Assembly: GCA_016763855.1 (NCBI GenBank)
Contig: JAESSY010000137.1
Coordinates: 1-64,000, forward strand
Length of the DNA: 64,000 nt
DNA from: Pseudomonadales bacterium
GTDB lineage: Bacteria > Pseudomonadota > Gammaproteobacteria > Pseudomonadales > Azotimanducaceae
Direction: 5' to 3'
Position 1 is the stretch's first letter. Each line of letters starts with the position of its first letter. Position numbers and translations under genes: made by a program. A model generated the notes under the pieces. The model had not been told where the DNA came from, made no database searches, and was given only the letters and a program-made list of their open reading frames with translations. Of this stretch, positions 46,697 to 56,211 are shown piece after piece.

Positions 46697-48580
46697 ATGA
46701 CTACGACTTCTAAACCATTAAATGAGCCTATTCAGCGCGACCCGGATACGGGTTTTAAAGTATTCAATACAAAGGCTGAGAATATCACTGGGATCTACGG
46801 ACGCGGCTATGGCGTAGTCACGGATGAATCATTAAAGACCTTGCCGCAGGCTTCGGCAGATGCAGTGTTTGATGCTGATGAGCAAGCAAAATACCAGCAG
46901 TTCAAGGAAGAGAGACGAGGCTCAGCTGATTATATGGCGATGGAAGGAGTGTTTAGTCGTTATTTAGAAGATGCCTATTCCTCTCCGCCAATACCGCGAG
47001 ATGCTTTGAAGGATGAGTGTGAAATACTGGTAGTCGGCGCTGGTTTTGCCGGTCTGCTTCTTTGGTATAAATTGCAAAAAGCGGGCTTTAAGGATGTCAG
47101 GTTTTGTGAGAAAGGCGGTGATGTAGGGGGTACATGGTATTGGAATCGCTATCCCGGCATTGCCTGTGATGTTGAGGCCTATAGCTATCTGCCTCTACTC
47201 GAAGAAATGGGATATATCCCCTCGATGAAATTCGCTGGTGGATTTGAAATCATGGCTTATTGCCAGAAAATGGCAGAGAAATTTTCTTTCTATGACCACT
47301 GTTTATTCCATACAACTGTTGAGAAAACGCAATGGAATGAAGATGAAGGTCGCTGGAGTGTTTTTACCGATCGAGGCGATGAAATGAAGTCGCGATTTGT
47401 CATTCTAGCAAACGGCATATTAACGACACCAAAATTGGCTCGAATAGAGGGCATGGAAGAATTCAAGGGGGATTCGTTTCACACTTCACGTTGGAATTAT
47501 AAACTGGATCTGAAAGATAAACGGATCGGGATTATAGGCACCGGAGCGACAGCGGTGCAGGTGATACCACCGCTTGCAAAGATCGCAAAGGAATTGACGA
47601 TTTTTCAGCGCACGCCATCTTCTATTGATGTTCGAGATCAGAGAGAGACAACAGCCGAGGAGCGAGAAACATGGTCTCAAGAACCGGGTTGGGCCAGAGC
47701 AAGGCGAGCGCGCTTTGCCAAGATTTCAGCCGGTCGAACAGCAATGAAGGCCAACGATGACTATTTAGCGGGCAAAGTGCCAGATTTTAAAGAGCGTAAA
47801 GAGCACGCAAAATCCCTTTCAATGCCTGAGTTGGTCGAAAAACAATTACAATCTAACTTTCGGATTATGGAGCAAATTCGGGGTCGAGTAGATGCCATCG
47901 TTAAAGACCCAGTAACGGCGGCGGCACTCAAGCCTTATTATCCCTACGGATGCAAAAGGCCTACTTTTCATGATGAATATCTACCGGTTTTCAATTTACC
48001 CCACGTAAAATTGGTTGATGCAGCACCTCGTGGTATCAATAAAATTACTGCTACAGGCGTCGTGCATGAAGGAAAAACTTATCCCCTTGATGTGCTTATT
48101 TATGCTACCGGTTTTCAGTGGATGGCAACGTCGACCTTCAACATGGTTGTAGGTTGTGACGGAATCTCTCTAAATGAAAAGTGGCAGCAACAGGGCACTA
48201 AAACTTTTCTGGGTTTGCACAGCAAAGGATTTCCTAACTTGTTCATTGTGTCTGGTCCTCAGGGTGGTGGCGGGAGTTTCAATTTTACAGACGCGATTGA
48301 TGAGCATGCTGACTATATCCTCTGGATGCTAGAAACCCTGCGAGAGAAAGATCTTAATCGCGTTGATATCACGGCGGAGTCAGAAAACGAATATGCAGCA
48401 CATTGCCAGAGTGCTGATATCGTCACAAGTCCATTAAGAGATTGTATTTCCTATTACAACGGACACGGTGAATCAGAGCCTGGAAGTCTCGCTTATTATG
48501 GAGGGGGTGATTGGCACAAGTATCGCTTGAAAGCCCAAAAGACGCTTGAACCGTATATCTTTCAAAAGTCTAAACCCTGA
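46697..48580 (+). CDS. Type I Baeyer-Villiger monooxygenase-like flavoprotein
   Basis: GAGFAGLLLWYKL, GGTWYWNRYPGIACDVEAYSY, FKGDSFHTSRW matches FxGxxxHxxxW, GTGATA. Confidence 0.92.
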   Translation: MTTTSKPLNEPIQRDPDTGFKVFNTKAENITGIYGRGYGVVTDESLKTLPQASADAVFDADEQAKYQQFKEERRGSADYMAMEGVFSRYLEDAYSSPPIPRDALKDECEILVVGAGFAGLLLWYKLQKAGFKDVRFCEKGGDVGGTWYWNRYPGIACDVEAYSYLPLLEEMGYIPSMKFAGGFEIMAYCQKMAEKFSFYDHCLFHTTVEKTQWNEDEGRWSVFTDRGDEMKSRFVILANGILTTPKLARIEGMEEFKGDSFHTSRWNYKLDLKDKRIGIIGTGATAVQVIPPLAKIAKELTIFQRTPSSIDVRDQRETTAEERETWSQEPGWARARRARFAKISAGRTAMKANDDYLAGKVPDFKERKEHAKSLSMPELVEKQLQSNFRIMEQIRGRVDAIVKDPVTAAALKPYYPYGCKRPTFHDEYLPVFNLPHVKLVDAAPRGINKITATGVVHEGKTYPLDVLIYATGFQWMATSTFNMVVGCDGISLNEKWQQQGTKTFLGLHSKGFPNLFIVSGPQGGGGSFNFTDAIDEHADYILWMLETLREKDLNRVDITAESENEYAAHCQSADIVTSPLRDCISYYNGHGESEPGSLAYYGGGDWHKYRLKAQKTLEPYIFQKSKP

Positions 48581-48741
48581 GGTTTGTCCTAAGCTCTGAT
48601 ATTTGACGCTAAATACTTGATTCCGAAAAACTGGGGATTTCAGTGGTAGAGGCCAAACATGATCTCGAATTCTAGGTCGAAGTAGTAGAAACTGCCAAGA
48701 ATTGCTCAAATAACAACTATTTTTAATAAACGGAGGGTTTG

Positions 48742-50094
48742 ATGGCTGTACAACATTTGGAAGCAGACAATACAAAGCGTGAGGCACTAGCGGCGCGACT
48801 GTCCACCGGTGACATGACAGTTTCTAACAAGGAAATCGCCGATGCATTTGAGATTGATCCGCATTTTGATGTCAATAAAATCCCCTTGGATGATATAGAC
48901 CCATCTCACCCTGCCCTATTTGCGAATGATACCGTATGGGATCATTTTGCGAGATTACGTAAAGAAGATCCTGTCCACTATCATAAAGAAAGCAGTGTTG
49001 GCCCTTACTGGTCCGTGACCAAGTATAAAGACATCATGGAAGTGGATAGACAGCATGATGTATTTTCTTCTCAACAAAGATTGGGCGGTATTGTCCTAGG
49101 TGGCGTCGCCAGAGAAGCAGATGATGCATTTGCTTTGCCTATGTTTATTCAGGAAGACCCACCTAAGCACGATGATCAGCGTAAGGTGGTAACACCCATG
49201 TTTATACCCCGTAATCTGGCTGAACTTGAGCCTCTCATTCGAGAACGAATCGGGGTGATCTTGGATGGCCTTCCACGCAATGAAGAGTTCAATTGGGTAG
49301 AACATGTATCAGTTGATCTGACAGCACAGATGTTGGCAACGATATTTGGTATTCCTCAAGAAGATAGAATGAAATTAATACATTGGTCAGATACTGTATC
49401 AAGTTTGCAGGATCCAGAAGTTTTTGAAAATACAGAAGAGGGTTTTAAGGTATTGTTTGAATGCTTGGCTTACTTTACTGAACATTACGAAGCACGTAAA
49501 AAAGAACCCCCCAGATTTGATCTGCTTTCCATGATGGCCCATGATCCTGCTACCAGCAATATGTCACCACAAGAATTGTTGGGGAATGTCCTTTTGTTGA
49601 TTGTCGGTGGAAATGACACCACACGTAATTCAATATCAGGTGGCGTATTAGCCTTGAATAAAAATCCTGATCAATATGAAAAGTTATTACAAAATCCAGG
49701 CTTGATACCCAAGATGATTCCAGAGATTATCCGTTGGCAAACGCCTTTAGCCCATATGGCAAGAACAGCACTGAGAGATGTTGAGCTTGGCGGAAAGCAA
49801 ATTAAGGAAGGAGACCGCGTTGCGATGTGGTATATCTCCGGAAACAGAGATGAAGACTATATTGAGAATGCCGATAAGTTCATTATCGATCGCCCTAATC
49901 CAAGAACCCACACTTCCTTTGGCTACGGTGTCCATCGCTGTGTAGGCAATCGATTAGCAGAAATGCAGTTGAATGTGACTTGGGAAGAGATTAATAAACG
50001 CTTTTCAAAAGTTGAAGTGACGGGTGAACCATTATTACAAAGATCGAGTTTTGTGCATGGTATTCGGGATTTGCCCATTACCCTTCGCGAATAA
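48742..50094 (+). CDS. Cytochrome P450, CYP153-like (alkane hydroxylase type)
   Basis: FANDTVWDHFARLRKEDPVHYHKESSVGPYWSVTKYKDIMEVDRQHDVFSS; GGNDTTRNSISGG; HTSFGYGVHRCVGNRLAEMQLNVTWEEI. Confidence 0.88.
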   Translation: MAVQHLEADNTKREALAARLSTGDMTVSNKEIADAFEIDPHFDVNKIPLDDIDPSHPALFANDTVWDHFARLRKEDPVHYHKESSVGPYWSVTKYKDIMEVDRQHDVFSSQQRLGGIVLGGVAREADDAFALPMFIQEDPPKHDDQRKVVTPMFIPRNLAELEPLIRERIGVILDGLPRNEEFNWVEHVSVDLTAQMLATIFGIPQEDRMKLIHWSDTVSSLQDPEVFENTEEGFKVLFECLAYFTEHYEARKKEPPRFDLLSMMAHDPATSNMSPQELLGNVLLLIVGGNDTTRNSISGGVLALNKNPDQYEKLLQNPGLIPKMIPEIIRWQTPLAHMARTALRDVELGGKQIKEGDRVAMWYISGNRDEDYIENADKFIIDRPNPRTHTSFGYGVHRCVGNRLAEMQLNVTWEEINKRFSKVEVTGEPLLQRSSFVHGIRDLPITLRE

Positions 50095-50102
50095 TTTATA
50101 AC

Positions 50103-52529
50103 TCACTCGTATCGCAATGCTTTGATTGGATTGGCTGTGGCGATTCTAATGGCGTGTATGCCAACGATAAGCCAGGCAAATAGGATGGAGATAAGGCCGG
50201 CCATCGCGATGATCACTGCTTGCATCGTTATCCTGTCAGAAAAGAAATTGAGATATTGCTCAGATGCGAAATAGGCTAAGGGTAAGGCAATGAGCAAGGC
50301 CCACATCACAGGTTTGGAGAACTGAATGATGAGCAGGCTAATAATTTGAAGCATATTGGCACCCATTACTTTTCTGATGCCGATCTCCTTTGTTCGACTC
50401 TGGGCCATAAAGGCTGCGAGTCCGAATAGCCCAATCAAACTCAAAATTAAAGCAACCGCTGCAAACAGTCCCAGTGATTTCATCATGGTATCGAATATCC
50501 GAAACATATCATTGAATACCTTATCTAGAAAAGATGTTTGGATGGGATAGTCTGTAATGACCCTGTCCCAGGTTTCTTCTATTAGTACCAGCGTTTCGGA
50601 TAAGTCCTGATGACTGACTCTAACTGAAGCGTAATCGAAAAAACTAGGACGCAAGTAAAACACCATCGGCTTGTTGGCATTATGAAATCCCACAAAGTTT
50701 TGTGTTGGGGTTACCCCTTTGATAGTGTACGCGCGAGGTTCTCGGGAATTGGGGAAATCGTAAAAGGTTTTACCTAAGGCTTCATTAGCTGATGCATACC
50801 CTAACTTTTCTATTGCTAATTGATTTAGGACCACATTAATGGCAAGCATGTCTTTCAGAAAGATATCGGCTGAATAATCCCTGGATAATGCTCGACCAGC
50901 GATCAATGGAATTTCATAGGTCGATAAAAAGTCTTCATCGACAGAAAGCTGCTTTAATAAAAAGGATAAGTCCTTATTACCTAGCACAGGTCCCGCAGTG
51001 AATGAAGAATTGCCCTGACGATAGGGCAGATCGCTAGAATAGCTTACGTGGCTAACACCAGGGATTTTTTTAAGCTCATTTTTGAGTGAGTCCAATTTAT
51101 TCTGAATTTCTTCAACATCTAGTCTTTGTAAGGTAATAATTTGTGATCGTGGGTAGATATCCCCAGCGTCTTGTACCTTCTTGTTTTGGAAGTAGACTAT
51201 TAAAACGGTTGCCAAAATAAAGATGGATATCGAAAATTGTAGTCCGAGCATAACGCTACGGAATAGGCTTCCTTTTACGCCACTAGCCCCGGCATCTCGT
51301 AAGGCTTCAATGGGCTTTACTCTTGTGACCATATAGGCTGGATAAGCGCCTGCAACCAATCCAACAATGGTTGTTGTTGCAAGCAACCATGGTAAGGTAT
51401 GTAAGTAATTAATTTGAAGTGATTTTTCTGTTAGGTTATTGAAAAGCGGAATGATTATTTCTAGTATGGCCATGGCAATAAACATTGAGATAAAGGCGAT
51501 GACTAATCCTTCGATAAGAAACTGTGCCAACAGTTGTTTCTTATCAGCGCCCATTGTTTTTCTCAAGCCCACTTCTCTGGCTCTACTTAAGGATTGTGCG
51601 GTAGCCAGATTTGTGTAATTGACGATAGCGATTACGAGTACCATGATCGCTAACAATTTGATTGACTCCATAATCGGCAGGCCGATCATTGACCAGATAA
51701 AGGTGTTTGCCTTTGCAAGTGGTAGTACTTTTAATCCTGTAACGAATTCCTTGTGGTCCTCATTCAGATGTTTTTTCCAGATATTATCCATTTGTGTCTG
51801 TAGCCAGGAAAGTGTTTTAGCTGCAGGCAAAAGTATGTAGGTATAATTCCCAGAAGATAGGTTGTTGAAATTTCCTGCAAGATCCCAATCAGCTGCTTTG
51901 TTGAGCGCTGTCAAGGGTGCAACAACTTCGAATTCAAGTCCGCCAATGAGTGCGGAATTAAAATGAGTATTTCGAGGTAGGTTTTTAAACACTGCAGTGA
52001 CATGGAGCGTAGTTTTATGATCGAGCGTAATGAGCTCCCCAATGACGGAGGTGGACCCAAATAGTTTCCTAGCAGTGTTTTCACTTAACAGCACGCCTTC
52101 GGGTTCCTTCAAGGCGTCGCTATTTCCTTCAATGTAATCAAGGTCAAAAATGGTGAGCAGGGCAGGATCAGCGAATCGAATGTCTTGATAATAATTGTCG
52201 TCCCCGACTGTCAGTAAAAATTTTCTGTGTATCGTTCTTGCGATTGATTCTATTTCTTCCACTTCGGCTTTGATAAAGGGAGTGAACCCTGAATAGATAC
52301 TGGGGTCCTGAGAAACGCCTATATTCGCAGTCGGAGAAAAGACGGTACCAACGGTAAATATGCGTTCGAAATTCTTATAAAAAGCATCGTGGTTTTCTTC
52401 ATAGTCGACCAAAAGCGTACCAAAAAGATAGACCGTAAGACCCGTGACAAGGCCCAACATGTTAATGGTGGTATAGAGTTTATTTTTGAATAATTGTCGC
52501 CAGGCGATAAGAATATAATTGTTTAGCAT
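50103..52529 (-). CDS. ABC transporter permease, MacB/FtsX family
   Basis: Two FtsX-type 4-TM blocks (SRAREVGLRKTMGADKKQLLAQFLIE; SRTKEIGIRKVMGANMLQIISLLI) and a MacB-type periplasmic domain. Confidence 0.9.
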   Translation of the reverse strand: MLNNYILIAWRQLFKNKLYTTINMLGLVTGLTVYLFGTLLVDYEENHDAFYKNFERIFTVGTVFSPTANIGVSQDPSIYSGFTPFIKAEVEEIESIARTIHRKFLLTVGDDNYYQDIRFADPALLTIFDLDYIEGNSDALKEPEGVLLSENTARKLFGSTSVIGELITLDHKTTLHVTAVFKNLPRNTHFNSALIGGLEFEVVAPLTALNKAADWDLAGNFNNLSSGNYTYILLPAAKTLSWLQTQMDNIWKKHLNEDHKEFVTGLKVLPLAKANTFIWSMIGLPIMESIKLLAIMVLVIAIVNYTNLATAQSLSRAREVGLRKTMGADKKQLLAQFLIEGLVIAFISMFIAMAILEIIIPLFNNLTEKSLQINYLHTLPWLLATTTIVGLVAGAYPAYMVTRVKPIEALRDAGASGVKGSLFRSVMLGLQFSISIFILATVLIVYFQNKKVQDAGDIYPRSQIITLQRLDVEEIQNKLDSLKNELKKIPGVSHVSYSSDLPYRQGNSSFTAGPVLGNKDLSFLLKQLSVDEDFLSTYEIPLIAGRALSRDYSADIFLKDMLAINVVLNQLAIEKLGYASANEALGKTFYDFPNSREPRAYTIKGVTPTQNFVGFHNANKPMVFYLRPSFFDYASVRVSHQDLSETLVLIEETWDRVITDYPIQTSFLDKVFNDMFRIFDTMMKSLGLFAAVALILSLIGLFGLAAFMAQSRTKEIGIRKVMGANMLQIISLLIIQFSKPVMWALLIALPLAYFASEQYLNFFSDRITMQAVIIAMAGLISILFAWLIVGIHAIRIATANPIKALRYE

Positions 52530-52533
52530 AATA

Positions 52534-53217
52534 TCATCCTGTCGCTCTAAGGTTTTCTGTCACGACATGTCCGTCGAAAAGATTGATTGTTCTTCTTGCG
52601 TAATCCGAGTGGGTAGGACTGTGGGTGACCATCACAATGGTTGTGCCTTCACTGTTCAAGCCTTGCAGCATTTCCATGACTTCCTGGCCATGAGCACTGT
52701 CAAGGTTTCCGGTTGGTTCGTCTGCCAGAATGAGCTTTTGATTGCCGACTACCGCACGGGCAACGGCAACCCGTTGTTGTTGGCCACCAGACAATTGACT
52801 CGGCATGTGTTTCGCTCTGTGCGCGATGCCGACCTTATCCATAATTTGGGCAACCCTGTCTTTACGCTCTTTTTTAGCCATGTCATGGTAAAGAAGCGCC
52901 AGTTCAATATTTTCTGAAACATTTAGCTCGTCAATCAGATTGAATGATTGAAAGATAAAACCGATATTCCTTTTTCGGATTTGACTGAGTTGAGATTCAG
53001 AATGGTTGGATATGTCCTCGTCATTAAAGAAGTATTGTCCTTCTGATGCGGTATCAAGCATGCCGATGATGTTAAGGAGGGTAGATTTTCCACAGCCAGA
53101 CGGGCCCATAATGGCGACAAATTCTCCGGTATCTATTTCGATATTGATGCAATTTAATGCGATGGTTTCGATATCGTTGGTGCGATAAAGTTTTGACAAA
53201 TTGTGCATTTTTAACAT
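52534..53217 (-). CDS. ABC transporter ATP-binding protein, LolD/MacB-like
   Basis: GPSGCGKSTLLNIIGMLD, LSGGQQQRVAVARAVVGNQKLILADEPTGNLD. Confidence 0.95.
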   Translation of the reverse strand: MLKMHNLSKLYRTNDIETIALNCINIEIDTGEFVAIMGPSGCGKSTLLNIIGMLDTASEGQYFFNDEDISNHSESQLSQIRKRNIGFIFQSFNLIDELNVSENIELALLYHDMAKKERKDRVAQIMDKVGIAHRAKHMPSQLSGGQQQRVAVARAVVGNQKLILADEPTGNLDSAHGQEVMEMLQGLNSEGTTIVMVTHSPTHSDYARRTINLFDGHVVTENLRATG

Positions 53218-53241
53218 GACTCGGTACCTGTTTGTTAATAC

Positions 53242-54546
53242 TTAATTATTAGACAAATTCAATCTATCCATTTTTTTAAATCCTGAATACGCGCTCGTGA
53301 CGACCTCTTCTCCAACATCCAAGCCTTCAAGCACTTCGATATAACGAGAATTTCTTCGTCCAAGTTTGATGTTCCTTTTATTGGCTTCAGTACCATTTTG
53401 GGAGAGGGCGAAAATCCAGTTGCCACCGGTATCCTGATAGAATGACCCGTTTGGAATCAGAATGGCATCGCTTGAATCCCCCAGTGTTAAGCGGGTTTGA
53501 ATTGTCTGACCCCTGCGTATGCTTGTTGGCTCGGCACCGGTAAAGAGTAAATCGATGTCAAATTGACTGTTATTGACCTGGGGGTATATTTTACCAATTC
53601 TTAATTGGAATCGATCACCGTCCTTATCAAAGTAAGCGAATTGGCCAATATCTACTCGACCTAAATAGAACTCATCAATGCTGGCGCGTAACTTGAAACT
53701 GTCAGGGTCATCGATTTGCCCAAGGCGTCCGCCTCTTTGAATGCTCTGTCCGACTTCAACATCGAGTCCAGACAATCTGCCAGTGACGGGGGCTCGGACA
53801 TTGAGGGCATCAAGGTTTTGTCTTGCATAAGCAAGATTATTTTCAAGCTGGGCACCCGTCGTTTTTAAGAAATCAAGTTGGGTTTCCTGCAAACGTGCAT
53901 CGGTAGCTTGACTCTCAAGGGTGATAACTTGGCGAGCTTGATGGTATTCGAGTTCATCCTCGGCATCCTCCAACTGGCTTTTTATCACGAGTCCTGCAGA
54001 GTCAAGATCTGATAATCGCTCAACCTGTCGGTTAAGCCGTTTAATTTGATAACTTGTTTCGACCAGGCTGCGTTTGTGTGCGAGTCTGTTTTGTTCTAAT
54101 TGCAATTCGAGGGTGCGCATATTGTTCAGTTGTTCTGTGATCACAGCTTCGTTTCGTGTTACATCGAGTTGAAGAGAAATATTAGAAAGAACAACAATCA
54201 GATCGCCTGCTTCCACATCGGCACCATCTTCTACGAGGCGTTGTTGCACTTGCCCACCTTCCATGACATCGAGGAAAACAGTTTTACGAGGAGTGACCCG
54301 TCCTCGGACGGGAATAAAATCTTCAAACACGCCCTTAGTGACGGGAGAGATAATGATCCGATTGCTGCCAATAACGAGGGATCGCCCGGTATTTGATGAA
54401 ACGCTCATCCAGATCAGAACTGTTCCGGAAAAAATGCCAAGTAAGATGAGAAGTGTTCGAATGGGCAATTTCTTATTCTCTATCACGCGATCCATTCCTG
54501 CTCCAGATATTGCGCTTGGATTTCTCTTTTTGTTCTCAGCTACCAT
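53242..54546 (-). CDS. HlyD/MacA-family periplasmic adaptor
   Basis: N-terminal TM; VRGRVTPRKTVFLDVMEGGQVQQRLVEDGADVEAGDLIVVLSN; coiled-coil; LNVRAPVTGRLSGLDVEVGQSIQRGGRLGQI. Confidence 0.9.
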   Translation of the reverse strand: MVAENKKRNPSAISGAGMDRVIENKKLPIRTLLILLGIFSGTVLIWMSVSSNTGRSLVIGSNRIIISPVTKGVFEDFIPVRGRVTPRKTVFLDVMEGGQVQQRLVEDGADVEAGDLIVVLSNISLQLDVTRNEAVITEQLNNMRTLELQLEQNRLAHKRSLVETSYQIKRLNRQVERLSDLDSAGLVIKSQLEDAEDELEYHQARQVITLESQATDARLQETQLDFLKTTGAQLENNLAYARQNLDALNVRAPVTGRLSGLDVEVGQSIQRGGRLGQIDDPDSFKLRASIDEFYLGRVDIGQFAYFDKDGDRFQLRIGKIYPQVNNSQFDIDLLFTGAEPTSIRRGQTIQTRLTLGDSSDAILIPNGSFYQDTGGNWIFALSQNGTEANKRNIKLGRRNSRYIEVLEGLDVGEEVVTSAYSGFKKMDRLNLSNN

Positions 54547-54603
54547 CTCGAACTTCTTTTCCCTTTTCTTTGTTTTTTAATGTCTGTCTCTTGCTCTAGC
54601 TAC

Positions 54604-54618
54604 GCAATCGGCGTGCCA
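54604..54618 (-). promoter_or_regulatory. Sigma-54 (-24/-12) promoter for the exporter operon
   Basis: Minus strand TGGCACGCCGATTGC, matching TGGCACG-N4-TTGC, ~58 bp upstream of the adaptor start codon. Confidence 0.85.
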
Positions 54619-54680
54619 TATCCTATCTGATTGATTATATTGACTATTATTTTTTAGGTCTGATGCTGAAGCGGGAATAG

Positions 54681-54717
54681 TGTTCATTAACGGACAGGAA
54701 GTGTACGATATCGCACG
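54681..54717. promoter_or_regulatory. Two candidate enhancer-binding-protein sites, 21 bp apart
   Basis: TGTTCATTAACGGACA (54681-54696, dyad) and TGTACGATATCGCACG (54702-54717, dyad-containing), upstream of the sigma-54 promoter. Confidence 0.55.
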
Positions 54718-54801
54718 GTGTGGGTAGTATAAGCTCTATAGACAGGTTAGCCCCAGTGACAACCTCTTTTTATAAAACCGCCAAAGAAAAAATGATTTGA
54801 T

Positions 54802-56211
54802 ATGACTGCAAGTAAAAATAGTCAAAAGGATACATCTATTACTTTTAATACTACGATTCTAATCGTTGATGACGATGAGGATATTCTGGTCGCAGGTAAG
54901 TTGTTATTAAAACGCCACTATACAAAGATCGATACCTGCAACAATCCTACAGACTTGCCCCGACTAATTTCTCTTAATAATTACACCGCTATCATGTTGG
55001 ATATGAATTTTGGCCCAGGAAAATCGAGCGGTGCGGAGGGATTTTACTGGCTAAAGAAAATTCTTGAAATAGATAACGATGCAGTCGTGGTGCTAATTAC
55101 AGCTCATGGGGATGTCGAACTTGCGGTTGAAGCAATGAAGCAAGGCGCGACTGATTTTATATCGAAACCTTGGCAGAATGAAAAATTGGTTGCAACACTT
55201 TCTGCCAGCGTCAAACTTCGTCAGTCTCGATCTGAAACAGCAAAGTTAAAACAAACTAATATTGCCCTCGTCGAAGCAACCGGAGAATCCCGACAATCCA
55301 TGTTGGGGTGCTCTCAGAAAATGAACGAATTGAAAGCCATGATCGCTAAAACAGCGCCAAGCGACGCAAATGTATTGATACTGGGTGAAAATGGTACAGG
55401 TAAAGAATTGGTGGCGAGATTGATCCACCAGCAATCGAGCCGACATAGTGAAGTATTCATGTCGGTTGATTTAGGCGCGATATCGGAATCTCTATTTGAA
55501 TCGGAGTTATTTGGCCATAAAAAAGGTGCGTTTACCGATGCTAATCAAGACAAAGTAGGTAGGATTCAGGCCGCCGATGGCGGCACGTTGTTCTTAGACG
55601 AAATTGGGAATCTACCACTGCATTTACAAGCTAAATTACTTTCTGTTCTGGAGCAAAGACAAGTGATACCAGTTGGATCACACTCTGCCGTTAATTTTGA
55701 TGTCAGGATTGTCGCCGCAACCAATCTCAAAAAAGAAACCTTACAAGATGAAAATTACTTTAGGCAAGATCTACTATTTCGCCTGAATACAGTTGAGCTT
55801 TTACTGCCTTCTTTAAGAGAGCGCTCAGAAGATATTCCTGAGATAGCCAATTACTATCTAGACTACTATTGTAAAAAATATGCTCGGGAGGCGATGACCT
55901 TTTCAGGTCAAGCTTTGGCGAACCTTACTCAATATCATTGGCCGGGTAATGTCAGAGCGCTGAGACATGCTATTGAACGTGCTGTCATACTTGCTGATAA
56001 GAGAATGCTTGATGTGTCCGATTTTCAAACTGAAGCTGAACCTGTTGAGCCTACACCGAGGGCTGAAAGTGAACTTAATTTACAGGAAATCGAAAAAGCA
56101 ACGATAAAACAAGCACTTCTTAAGCGTCGGTATAACATTAGTCATACAGCGAAAGAACTCGGACTAACGCGTGCAGCTTTGTATCGCCGCATGGAAAAGT
56201 ATGGGTTTTAA
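54802..56211 (+). CDS. NtrC-family sigma-54-dependent response regulator
   Basis: Receiver ILIVDDDEDILVAG; GENGTGKELVARLIHQQS; FGHKKGAFTDANQDKVGRI (GAFTDA); Fis-type HTH NISHTAKELGLTRAALYRRMEKYGF. Confidence 0.95.
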   Translation: MTASKNSQKDTSITFNTTILIVDDDEDILVAGKLLLKRHYTKIDTCNNPTDLPRLISLNNYTAIMLDMNFGPGKSSGAEGFYWLKKILEIDNDAVVVLITAHGDVELAVEAMKQGATDFISKPWQNEKLVATLSASVKLRQSRSETAKLKQTNIALVEATGESRQSMLGCSQKMNELKAMIAKTAPSDANVLILGENGTGKELVARLIHQQSSRHSEVFMSVDLGAISESLFESELFGHKKGAFTDANQDKVGRIQAADGGTLFLDEIGNLPLHLQAKLLSVLEQRQVIPVGSHSAVNFDVRIVAATNLKKETLQDENYFRQDLLFRLNTVELLLPSLRERSEDIPEIANYYLDYYCKKYAREAMTFSGQALANLTQYHWPGNVRALRHAIERAVILADKRMLDVSDFQTEAEPVEPTPRAESELNLQEIEKATIKQALLKRRYNISHTAKELGLTRAALYRRMEKYGF

